From Paenibacillus barcinonensis (GTDB lineage Bacteria > Bacillota > Bacilli > Paenibacillales > Paenibacillaceae), in assembly GCF_003217495.1 (NCBI RefSeq), contig NZ_QJSW01000012.1, positions 111,867 to 175,866 on the forward strand: DNA of 64,000 bases, in the 5' to 3' direction. The notes under the pieces are model-generated. The model worked only from the letters and a program-made list of their open reading frames with translations, did no database searches and was not told the DNA's origin. Within the stretch, counting starts at the first letter, position 1. Every line of letters begins with the position of its first letter. Made by a program: the position numbers and the translations under genes. Shown piece by piece: positions 58,023 through 64,000 of this stretch.

Positions 58023-58049
58023 GCCTTCCTGATTACAGGAGGGCTTTTT
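58023..58049 (+). terminator. terminator after the VOC gene
   Basis: GCCTTCCT pairs with AGGAGGGC (one G-T) around a short loop, followed by TTTTT. Confidence 0.75.
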
Positions 58050-58323
58050 CAGATGTACGAATCAGGGTGAAGATTTACGGCTGCTTGTCTGTGATGCTTC
58101 TTTTCATGGAAAGGGTAATTCATTATAAGCCCGATATTACGCTGACGATAGCGAATAATGTATTTTATGGCAGTAGTATATGGTGCATTTTACCTTTTTG
58201 CTATATGATATATGTCGATTCACCCCTAGATTCAGATACACATATTCTGATAGCGGGTAGAGAAATAGCCGGATAACAGATAACCAATGGAAACATACAT
58301 ATTTTTTAGATGGAGGGATCAGG
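58050..58323. other. AT-rich leader of the zinc-ribbon gene
   Basis: No convincing gene. A 69-codon + frame (58067-58276) has no ribosome site and no recognisable pattern. The promoter of the downstream pair should be here, but no clear pair of boxes stands out. Confidence 0.4.
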
Positions 58324-59532
58324 GTGTACTGTCACGTATGCGGGGCAAAAAACAGCTCGGGTCAGGCACAGTGTCAGAAGTGCGGAACTGTGCTCAAGCA
58401 AGTAAGCTCTACGGAGGAGCAGATCTGGAGGGAGCCGGCAGGCCTCTCTCCTCGCAATGCAGCTGCTGCCGGAGAGGTGAACCAGCGTAAGAACAGTCCG
58501 TTTCTATGGATTATTCCGCTGCTGCTAGCAGCCATTATGGGTGCGTTGCTGACGTACTATTATATTCAGGAGAATGCGATTAATGCTCAAGTAAAGACAC
58601 TGCATCATGAGGCAGAGCAAGCCGCACTGAATGGCAAATATGCGGAGGCCATCAAGCTGCTGGATAAAGCGCTTGGTTATAGACCGAAGGTAGAAGGGCT
58701 GGTTCAGGATCGGCAAATAACGGCTAAAGCCTACAATCTGTTCAATCAGCTGAATGAGGCTACGGATTTACTCAAAACAGGAAAGCTGTCCGAAGCGGAC
58801 AAAATTATTCAAGCGGCAGCGAAGACGTTAAACGAGCGGCAGGAGCCCGTGTTTGCCAAGGCAAGGGCAGCCTTGAACAACCGAAAAGTAACCCTGGCCG
58901 TGCTGAAGGTCAAAAAAGAAATTGATCAGTTAACCACTGTGGAGGCACTGGCCAGCAAACTCAAAACGATATCCAGCCTGAGCGGCAAGGAAGCGGAAGC
59001 TGTGCGAAAGCAGATCACCGACAAGCTGGCAGGGATCAGTTATAAACAAGCGGAGCAACAGGTGAAGAAACGTGATTTTACAGCAGCGCTTCAGACCGTG
59101 GACAACGGTTTATCCTATGCACCGGATGACCAGAAGCTGAGCAAATATCGGGATGAGGTGCTGCGGGAGAAGAAGGCATTTGAGAAAGCCGAGCAAGAAC
59201 GTATTCGACTTGCCGAGCAACAGGCGGCCGAGGAGGAACTTCGAAATCGCACGGGGGCTGTGTACGTAACCGATTTGTCTGCCGAGCTGGATGAGTATGG
59301 AGACTTGTACATCAGTGGGTCGGTATTTAACCAGGGAACACGTCCAATATCGTCCGTGGCTCTGATCGTCAATATTAATGCTTCGAATGGAGATTACATC
59401 GGTGAGACAGATGCTTATGTATACCCGTCGATATTAGATGTAGGAGAGGAAGGCTATTTTGAAACCTACTATTATGGGGTGTATGAAGCAACAAATGTAA
59501 CGGTCACAAATGCATCATGGTATGTGGAGTAG
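58324..59532 (+). CDS. zinc-ribbon membrane protein with C-terminal FxLYD domain
   Basis: 402 residues from GTG 58324, after TGGAGGG. Residues 1-25 form a zinc ribbon (CHVCG..CQKCG), then a polar linker, a single membrane helix (about 60-82), and a long helical region with two TPR-like stretches (about 88-290) ending in a charged coiled coil (EKAEQERIRLAEQQAAEEEL). The last ~90 residues form an FxLYD-type beta-sandwich (DLSAELDEYGDLYISGSVFNQG). The ribbon should be cytosolic and the rest outside. Function is unknown. The S1C protease gene starts 11 bases after its stop, so they form one unit. Confidence 0.82.
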   Translation: MYCHVCGAKNSSGQAQCQKCGTVLKQVSSTEEQIWREPAGLSPRNAAAAGEVNQRKNSPFLWIIPLLLAAIMGALLTYYYIQENAINAQVKTLHHEAEQAALNGKYAEAIKLLDKALGYRPKVEGLVQDRQITAKAYNLFNQLNEATDLLKTGKLSEADKIIQAAAKTLNERQEPVFAKARAALNNRKVTLAVLKVKKEIDQLTTVEALASKLKTISSLSGKEAEAVRKQITDKLAGISYKQAEQQVKKRDFTAALQTVDNGLSYAPDDQKLSKYRDEVLREKKAFEKAEQERIRLAEQQAAEEELRNRTGAVYVTDLSAELDEYGDLYISGSVFNQGTRPISSVALIVNINASNGDYIGETDAYVYPSILDVGEEGYFETYYYGVYEATNVTVTNASWYVE

Positions 59533-59543
59533 GAGGGGACCAA

Positions 59544-60695
59544 ATGAGTAAAAAAATATGGGGCACGATTGTTTCCAGTGCAATAATCATTGGAGGTGGG
59601 GCAGGAGGCGTATTCTGGATTCATCAGCAGGCAGTTGATGAGCTGGCGATTGCACCCAAACTGGCGGTTGCTTCCTCTAAGGAAGTGGATAAGTCGACAG
59701 TAGCTAACACTTCTAATCCTTCGAACAAAAAAACACGCAAACAGATTATTGAGGATAGTCAGAAAAAAGTGGTAACGATCGAAAGCAGCGATGGGCTGGG
59801 CTCCGGCTTTTTATACAATAACAAGGGTGACGTAATTACCAATGCACATGTGGTAGAGGGATCTCAAAAAGTGACTGTTCGGACTCTGGATCATCAGGAG
59901 TATCAGGGCACAGTCATCGGCATCGGGGAGGAAACCGATGTGGCTGTCGTCAGAGTCCCGGATCTTGTGAAAATGGAGCCACTGACCATCTCCTCTGCCA
60001 AAGCGGAGGTGGGTGATGAGATTCTTGCACTGGGGAGCCCGCTGGGATTCGAAAATACCGTCACCACTGGCATTATTAGCGGACTTGATCGCAGCTTTGA
60101 GATCGAGCCTTATATCTATACCAACTTGTATCAGATCTCCGCTCCAATCACTAACGGCAATAGCGGAGGCCCGCTAATTAATGCCGAGACGGGAGAAGTG
60201 CTTGGGATTAACTCAACGGTGGTAAAACAGGAGGGCGGTCTAGGGTTCAGCATTCCGATCACCAGCGTGCTGAAACAGGTGCAGCAATGGTCCGAGCGTT
60301 CCTCTGATGGCAAGTCGGCACAGACGATTCGGGACAATTCATCACAGACGTCCTCTGCTGAATTATCGGAAGCGGAAGGGCTGGTTGCCGATTTTTACAG
60401 TTATCTTAGCATGAATGATTATGTAGCTGCTTATGCGTTGCTTGGAAGTGACTGGCAGAGCAGCACAAGTTACGCGAAATTCCGTGAAGGGTACACGTAT
60501 ACGAGTTATGTCAGTCTGGAGAAGATATCTTCCAAACGTAAGGCTGAGGATGAACTGGAAGTGAGCGCAGTCATCGCTGCAGAAGAACGTAAGGATGGAG
60601 AATACATCACGTCACGATATAATGTTACTTACCAGGTTGGATATGAGAACGGTCAGATAAAGATTTTGCACGGACAAGGGAAAAAGATCCAATAA
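59544..60695 (+). CDS. membrane-anchored S1C serine protease with C-terminal NTF2-like domain
   Basis: 383 residues from ATG 59544, five bases after AGGAGGGG (an upstream in-frame ATG lies inside the previous gene). An N-terminal signal anchor (about 5-25) leads to a trypsin-like domain with His102 in NAHVV, Asp132 in TDVAVVRV and Ser207 in GNSGGP. The PDZ expected of HtrA is missing; instead the last ~110 residues (VADFYSYLSMNDYVAAYALL) look like an NTF2-like domain. It should cut or chaperone proteins at the outer face of the membrane. Partner of the zinc-ribbon protein. Confidence 0.88.
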   Translation: MSKKIWGTIVSSAIIIGGGAGGVFWIHQQAVDELAIAPKLAVASSKEVDKSTVANTSNPSNKKTRKQIIEDSQKKVVTIESSDGLGSGFLYNNKGDVITNAHVVEGSQKVTVRTLDHQEYQGTVIGIGEETDVAVVRVPDLVKMEPLTISSAKAEVGDEILALGSPLGFENTVTTGIISGLDRSFEIEPYIYTNLYQISAPITNGNSGGPLINAETGEVLGINSTVVKQEGGLGFSIPITSVLKQVQQWSERSSDGKSAQTIRDNSSQTSSAELSEAEGLVADFYSYLSMNDYVAAYALLGSDWQSSTSYAKFREGYTYTSYVSLEKISSKRKAEDELEVSAVIAAEERKDGEYITSRYNVTYQVGYENGQIKILHGQGKKIQ

Positions 60696-60710
60696 CATGA
60701 TCTGACTTAG

Positions 60711-60823
60711 GTGTCTGGAAACGCTGAAGGAAGCCAATTTTGCTGAATATTCGTTCCAAGCCAGGAAGTTCTCCGCAGTCGTGGGCGAAAAGAGGTAAAA
60801 GATGCATCTCAATAGGCTTCAAA
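60711..60823 (-). repeat. dispersed intergenic repeat, copy B (inverted)
   Basis: About 113 bases, the reverse complement of copy A at 57276-57423 without its ~35-base central insert. It lies just after the protease stop. A 14-bp palindrome CCATGAATTCATGG follows at 60829. Confidence 0.85.
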
Positions 60824-60913
60824 ACACGCCATGAATTCATGGAATTGAAACCGGGAAGCAACGATCTGAACAAACAGGGAGAGCGCGCAGTGATGCGGGT
60901 TCTTCTTTTTTTA

Positions 60914-60942
60914 TTGCAGATACAATGTTGTTTTGATAAAAT
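60914..60942 (+). promoter_or_regulatory. promoter of the tetR-MFS operon
   Basis: TTGCAG and TAAAAT with a 17-base spacer. The -10 overlaps the operator at 60941. Confidence 0.75.
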
Positions 60943-60962
60943 ACAGAACGAACGTTCAGTAT
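60941..60962. promoter_or_regulatory. TetR-type operator
   Basis: ATACAGAACGAACGTTCAGTAT is a 22-base near-palindrome (18 of 22 positions symmetric) at the transcription start. This is the expected place for autorepression by the TetR protein encoded next. Confidence 0.75.
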
Positions 60963-60986
60963 GTATAGATGAATGGAGTGAAGTAA

Positions 60987-61598
60987 GTGAACATGAATAA
61001 AAAGCAGCTCCAATCCGAGCAGACAAAGAAAAAACTTGCGGATGCTTCGAAAGCCCTTTTTGTACAAAAAGGGTATAAAGCAACTTCAATTGAGGATATC
61101 GTCGCCGCGACAGGCAGCAGCAAGGGAAATATATATTATCATTTTAAAAGCAAGGAAGGACTCTTTCTTTATCTTATTGATGAGTGGAATCGGGAGTGGG
61201 AAGCGAGCTGGGGAGCGAAGGAACATCTATATCGCACTTCCACCGAGAAAATCTACGGGCTCGCTGAGCAGCTAATTCTGGATGATTTGAATCATCCATT
61301 AACGAAAGCGGCGGATGAGTTTTTCACAGGCGAAAAAAAGGAAAATGATATTCAGGAACGGATTGCTGCCATGTTCGAGCGTCACATTGAATTTAACAAA
61401 CAGCTGATCCAGCAAGGAATAAATAGCGGCGAGTTCAATGAGAGCAATGTGGAGCACCTTGCGCTTATTTTGGAAAGTACGATTATTGGACTCAGTCAAA
61501 TGTCCCGTAAGCTGGAGCCTAATGAGGCTTTGGCGTTATATCGTCAGGCGGCTGGTGTATTCCTGTACGGAATTGCGAAGGATAAACAGCATAATTAG
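60987..61598 (+). CDS. TetR/AcrR-family repressor
   Basis: 203 residues from GTG 60987, eight bases after GGAG (an ATG two codons later is the alternative). The N-terminal helix-turn-helix reads IEDIVAATGSSKGNIYYHFKSKEGLF, close to the QacR-like subgroup. The C-terminal ligand-binding half is helical. It should repress its own operon through the operator at 60941 and release it on binding a drug-like ligand. The efflux gene starts 21 bases after its stop. Confidence 0.92.
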   Translation: MNMNKKQLQSEQTKKKLADASKALFVQKGYKATSIEDIVAATGSSKGNIYYHFKSKEGLFLYLIDEWNREWEASWGAKEHLYRTSTEKIYGLAEQLILDDLNHPLTKAADEFFTGEKKENDIQERIAAMFERHIEFNKQLIQQGINSGEFNESNVEHLALILESTIIGLSQMSRKLEPNEALALYRQAAGVFLYGIAKDKQHN

Positions 61599-61619
61599 AC
61601 AACACTGGAGGATGGAATC

Positions 61620-62840
61620 ATGGCTTTGCTGACACGTAACAGGGGCGCGCTGCTGCTGTTAATGTTTAATATTTTTCTCGTATTTATGGGTATAGGGTTG
61701 GTTGTTCCAATCATGCCTGCTTATATGAATTTGCTTCATATTACGGGTTTTACGATGGGGCTGCTCTTCGCAGCGTTCTCGTTTACCCAATTTCTGTTCT
61801 CGCCCGCTGCGGGACGATGGTCAGATCAGTGGGGACGTAAAAAGATTATTGTGATCGGCATGCTGATCTTTGCTGTATCTGAATTTATGTTTGGCGCAGT
61901 GAATGCGCCTTACCTGCTCTTCGCAGCTCGGATGCTGGGCGGAATTGGTGCAGCGATGATTTTCCCGGCTGTTATGGCGTATACAGCAGACATTACGACG
62001 GAAGAAGAGCGCGGTAAGGGCATGGGGCTGATTAATGCAGCCATTACCACAGGTTTTATTATCGGGCCGGGAATCGGTGGTTACATTGCAGATTTTGGCA
62101 TCCGGGTTCCGTTCTATGCTGCCGGGGTTGCCGGATTACTGGCCGCCATTATCACACTGATTATTTTGCCGGAATCCGAGCGGACTTCGACTGAGCAAGC
62201 TGCAGCTAAAACTGAGAAAGTGAAGGAAAAGGCACCAGGTATGATAACCCAATTGGTAAACTCGTATCGTGAGCCTTACTTTTTCAGCTTGATCATTGTA
62301 TTTGTTATGGCTTTTGGTTTGGCTAACTACGAAACGGTATTTTCACTGTTTGTGGATCGAAAATTTGGTTTCACGACGAAAGATATTGCATTTATTATTA
62401 CATTTGGTTCAATCGCGGGTGCTGTTGTACAGGTAGCTCTGATCGGCTGGTTACTGAACACCTTTGGCGAGAAAAAGGTCATTTCCGTATGCTTGTTGTT
62501 TGTTTCCGTATTTGTCTTGTTAACTCTATTCGTGCATACGTATTGGCTTATCGTTGTTGTAACGTTTACCGTGTTTCTGGGGATGGATATCTTACGTCCT
62601 GCCATTAGTACACAGATGTCCAAACTGGCTGAGGAGCAGCAGGGCTTCGTTGCCGGGTTGAATTCCGCTTATACCAGTCTGGGCAATATTGCAGGACCGA
62701 TCGTAGCTGGAGCATTGTTTGATGTTAACATTAACTATCCATATGTTTCGGCTGCCGCAGTTCTCGGGATTTGTTTTCTGCTGTCACTTCGTGTGCTTCG
62801 GAGTGTTAAGCCAGTTAAAAAACCTGAGGTTCAAGTGTAA
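61620..62840 (+). CDS. MFS multidrug efflux transporter
   Basis: 406 residues, 12 predicted helices. A GGAGG site precedes the ATG. Motif A in the loop 2-3 is GRWSDQWGRKKIIVIG, and the antiporter motif C region in helix 5 contains GFIIGPGIGGYIAD. This is the Bmr/NorA/TetA-like drug:H+ antiporter group. Co-transcribed with the TetR gene, so expression is probably inducible by its substrates, which are unknown. Confidence 0.92.
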   Translation: MALLTRNRGALLLLMFNIFLVFMGIGLVVPIMPAYMNLLHITGFTMGLLFAAFSFTQFLFSPAAGRWSDQWGRKKIIVIGMLIFAVSEFMFGAVNAPYLLFAARMLGGIGAAMIFPAVMAYTADITTEEERGKGMGLINAAITTGFIIGPGIGGYIADFGIRVPFYAAGVAGLLAAIITLIILPESERTSTEQAAAKTEKVKEKAPGMITQLVNSYREPYFFSLIIVFVMAFGLANYETVFSLFVDRKFGFTTKDIAFIITFGSIAGAVVQVALIGWLLNTFGEKKVISVCLLFVSVFVLLTLFVHTYWLIVVVTFTVFLGMDILRPAISTQMSKLAEEQQGFVAGLNSAYTSLGNIAGPIVAGALFDVNINYPYVSAAAVLGICFLLSLRVLRSVKPVKKPEVQV

Positions 62841-62978
62841 TTCATCAGCTTTGAAACCTGGACACTTCAATTTTGGTATAATAAGAATTGCTGGAAGTGA
62901 ATCATAAGTGCCTGGTTGCAATCAACATGACCGAGTAATATCATTTTTAGACATACACAGAACTATTGGAGTGATAAA

Positions 62979-63146
62979 ATGAGCAAAGCAAAAGGTAAGG
63001 GCGGCACTGGCCGTGGTACAGGCAAAAAGGGCTGGAACCGCTGGCAAGCCAGTGCCAATCGAGCCAAGAGTGCCCCAAAGCCTTATAAAAGCAAGGGCAC
63101 CAAGAATAAGGAAAGCTCTGAATCTGCCGTAGATAAGACCAAGTAA
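62979..63146 (+). CDS. small basic protein, 55 aa (DUF3934-like)
   Basis: A clear GGAG lies seven bases before the ATG. The product is rich in Lys, Gly and Ser, with a GGTGRGTGKKGWNRWQ core, and is strongly basic. I recall similar short Bacillus/Paenibacillus proteins grouped as DUF3934; this needs a search. Composition suggests nucleic-acid or ribosome association, which is inference. A TATAAT at 62877 with an imperfect -35 and a TTGAA/TTCAA dyad lie upstream; a terminator follows at 63198. Confidence 0.75.
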   Translation: MSKAKGKGGTGRGTGKKGWNRWQASANRAKSAPKPYKSKGTKNKESSESAVDKTK

Positions 63147-63197
63147 ACGGGGAGTGTAAAAGGCAGGGCTGGGTCCATTGGATAGTTTGCTAGAGCA

Positions 63198-63246
63198 ACA
63201 GCAGTTTTGGAGATGGTAAGCACATCTGAAGAACTGCTGTTTTTTT
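63198..63246 (+). terminator. terminator after the small basic protein gene
   Basis: ACAGCAGTTT pairs with the AACTGCTGT arm, with an inner AGATG/CATCT stem, then seven T. Confidence 0.88.
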
Positions 63247-63437
63247 ATGCGTGTAAAAGGAGATAGACCGTAGGAAGGCTTCTTTACATATAAAGAGGGT
63301 GGCTAAACACTAATATATAAGACGTATGTTATAACCTTATTTAGCAAGTGATAGGTATGTGGTTCTGGAGCAGAGATCATGAATTGCGAAAATATTGAAC
63401 CTAATAATTGGGTATAATTAATTTTAATAAATAATGC

Positions 63438-63467
63438 TTTACAAACGAATGTGATTCGTGATATATT
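63438..63467 (+). promoter_or_regulatory. rrn promoter P1
   Basis: TTTACA and TATATT with an 18-base spacer, about 390 bases before the 16S start. A small ACGAAT/ATTCGT dyad lies in the spacer. Confidence 0.6.
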
Positions 63468-63553
63468 CTATTTCCGGCCAAGAAAACACGGTTTAAACGG
63501 TGCGGCAAGCAGCTTAAATAAGAAAGCTTCGAAAGAAGCTTGAAAAAAAGAGC

Positions 63554-63582
63554 TTGCAAAGTTGGTTCGGAAATGATATGAT
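63554..63582 (+). promoter_or_regulatory. rrn promoter P2
   Basis: TTGCAA and TATGAT with a 17-base spacer, the standard form of Bacillales rRNA promoters. A GAAGCTT hairpin lies just upstream at about 63524-63541. Confidence 0.85.
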
Positions 63583-63627
63583 ATAAGAGTTGCTGAAGCG
63601 AACGAGCGACAGTGGCAAAACGAAGTT

Positions 63628-63646
63628 TGATCTTTGAAAACTGAAC
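63628..63646 (+). promoter_or_regulatory. boxA-like antitermination element in the rrn leader
   Basis: TGATCTTTGAAAACTGAAC resembles the TGCTCTTTGAAAA boxA found in Bacillales rRNA leaders and lies between P2 and the 16S gene. Confidence 0.65.
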
Positions 63647-63829
63647 AACGAGTGAGTAATCATTCTGCTTGCAGAATGAACGTGAAGGTTTTTGATACAA
63701 GCCATCTGGCTGTATGAAAACTGGAACAACAATGAGATTAACAATCTCGTCAGATTCAAAATGAGCTTATCGCTCTTTTCGATACCCCGATGAGTTGCAC
63801 AGCGTTGAACGACGCTGCGGAATTCATCT

Positions 63830-64000
63830 TTATTGGAGAGTTTGATCCTGGCTCAGGACGAACGCTGGCGGCATGCCTAATACATGCAAGTCGAGCGAAC
63901 TTGAAGAGAAGCTTGCTTCTCTGATGGTTAGCGGCGGACGGGTGAGTAACACGTAGGCAACCTGCCCTCAAGCTTGGGACAACTACCGGAAACGGTAGCT
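63830..64000 (+). rRNA. 16S ribosomal RNA, 5' end (partial)
   Basis: The universal AGAGTTTGATCCTGGCTCAG starts at 63837, which places the mature 5' end near 63830. It continues through GACGAACGCTGGCGGC, CATGCAAGTCGAGCG and GTGAGTAACACG. The variable hairpin text resembles Paenibacillus. The gene runs off the right edge. Confidence 0.97.

Noticed and set aside
58067..58276. 69-codon + frame before the zinc-ribbon gene
   Set aside because: No Shine-Dalgarno, AT-rich random-looking text, no domain.
60625..61089. 154-codon minus frame across repeat copy B and the tetR start
   Set aside because: It overlaps the end of the protease gene and the start of tetR; it arises from the repeat and antisense reading.
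1..64000. CRISPR arrays, prophage or insertion sequences
   Set aside because: No regularly spaced repeats, transposase or integrase motifs were seen; the only dispersed repeat is the short element at 57276 and 60711.

Overview
The window looks like a piece of a Paenibacillus chromosome. It ends at the right edge with the first ~170 bases of a 16S rRNA gene whose opening sequence and hairpin-6 region look paenibacillar. The protein content agrees: giant secreted and SLH-anchored proteins, a YesM/YesN-type two-component pair next to an LplA/LplB/YtcP-type sugar ABC transporter, GH105, GH112 and GH43 enzymes, and Gram-positive ribosome binding sites throughout. No integrase, transposase, CRISPR array or tRNA was seen. 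All identifications come from motif reading; no database search was run.

Layout. (1) 1-2402 (-): 5' part of a 7TM-DISM hybrid histidine kinase that runs off the left edge. (2) 2641-16255 (+): an envelope cluster of a secreted trypsin-like protease, a 1719-residue Ig-repeat protein and a 2571-residue protein with three C-terminal SLH domains. (3) 16410-31175: a plant-polysaccharide utilisation region. It has an AraC regulator facing a GH105-GH112 pair (the combination suggests rhamnogalacturonan I), then a sensor kinase, response regulator, solute-binding lipoprotein, two permeases and a GH43 enzyme. Two decayed genes lie in this region: a DNA-alkylation-repair remnant with an internal deletion, and a beta-propeller-like gene cut by an in-frame TAA. 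(4) 31332-46928: mostly single housekeeping or accessory genes in both orientations: SUFU-like protein, alpha/beta hydrolase behind a MerR-type promoter, ArsR plus SulP transporter, phosphotransferase, amino-acid permease, stress-type SDR, transglutaminase-like lipoprotein, SnoaL-like protein, GNAT, YgjP-like metallopeptidase, DUF1801, isochorismatase-like hydrolase, SUKH-like protein. (5) 53208-47042 (-): a four-gene exopolysaccharide operon of cellulose-synthase-like GT2 with PilZ, a membrane-anchored accessory protein, an MBOAT O-acyltransferase and an AlgX/AlgJ-like protein. This is best read as an O-acetylated, c-di-GMP-responsive, cellulose-like polymer system. (6) 53520-63146: CBS protein, class B PBP, methyltransferase, glyoxalase-fold protein, a zinc-ribbon/FxLYD membrane protein paired with a membrane-anchored S1C protease, a TetR-MFS efflux pair and a 55-residue basic protein. 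A ~110-150 bp repeat occurs twice in opposite orientations here. (7) 63438-64000: tandem rrn promoters, a boxA-like leader and the 16S start.

How the genes may work together. The sugar locus senses an extracellular glycan (YesM-like kinase, YesN-like regulator), imports oligosaccharides (lipoprotein plus two permeases; no ATPase is encoded here, so a shared MsmX-type ATPase is implied) and cleaves them in the cytosol (GH43, GH105, GH112). Two CcpA/LacI-like palindromes sit in front of the transporter and the GH105 gene. The strongest candidates for lesser-described biology are the compact acetylated-polymer operon, the zinc-ribbon/protease pair, the protease-plus-giant-protein envelope cluster, the orphan MerR-type promoter and the dispersed inverted repeat.
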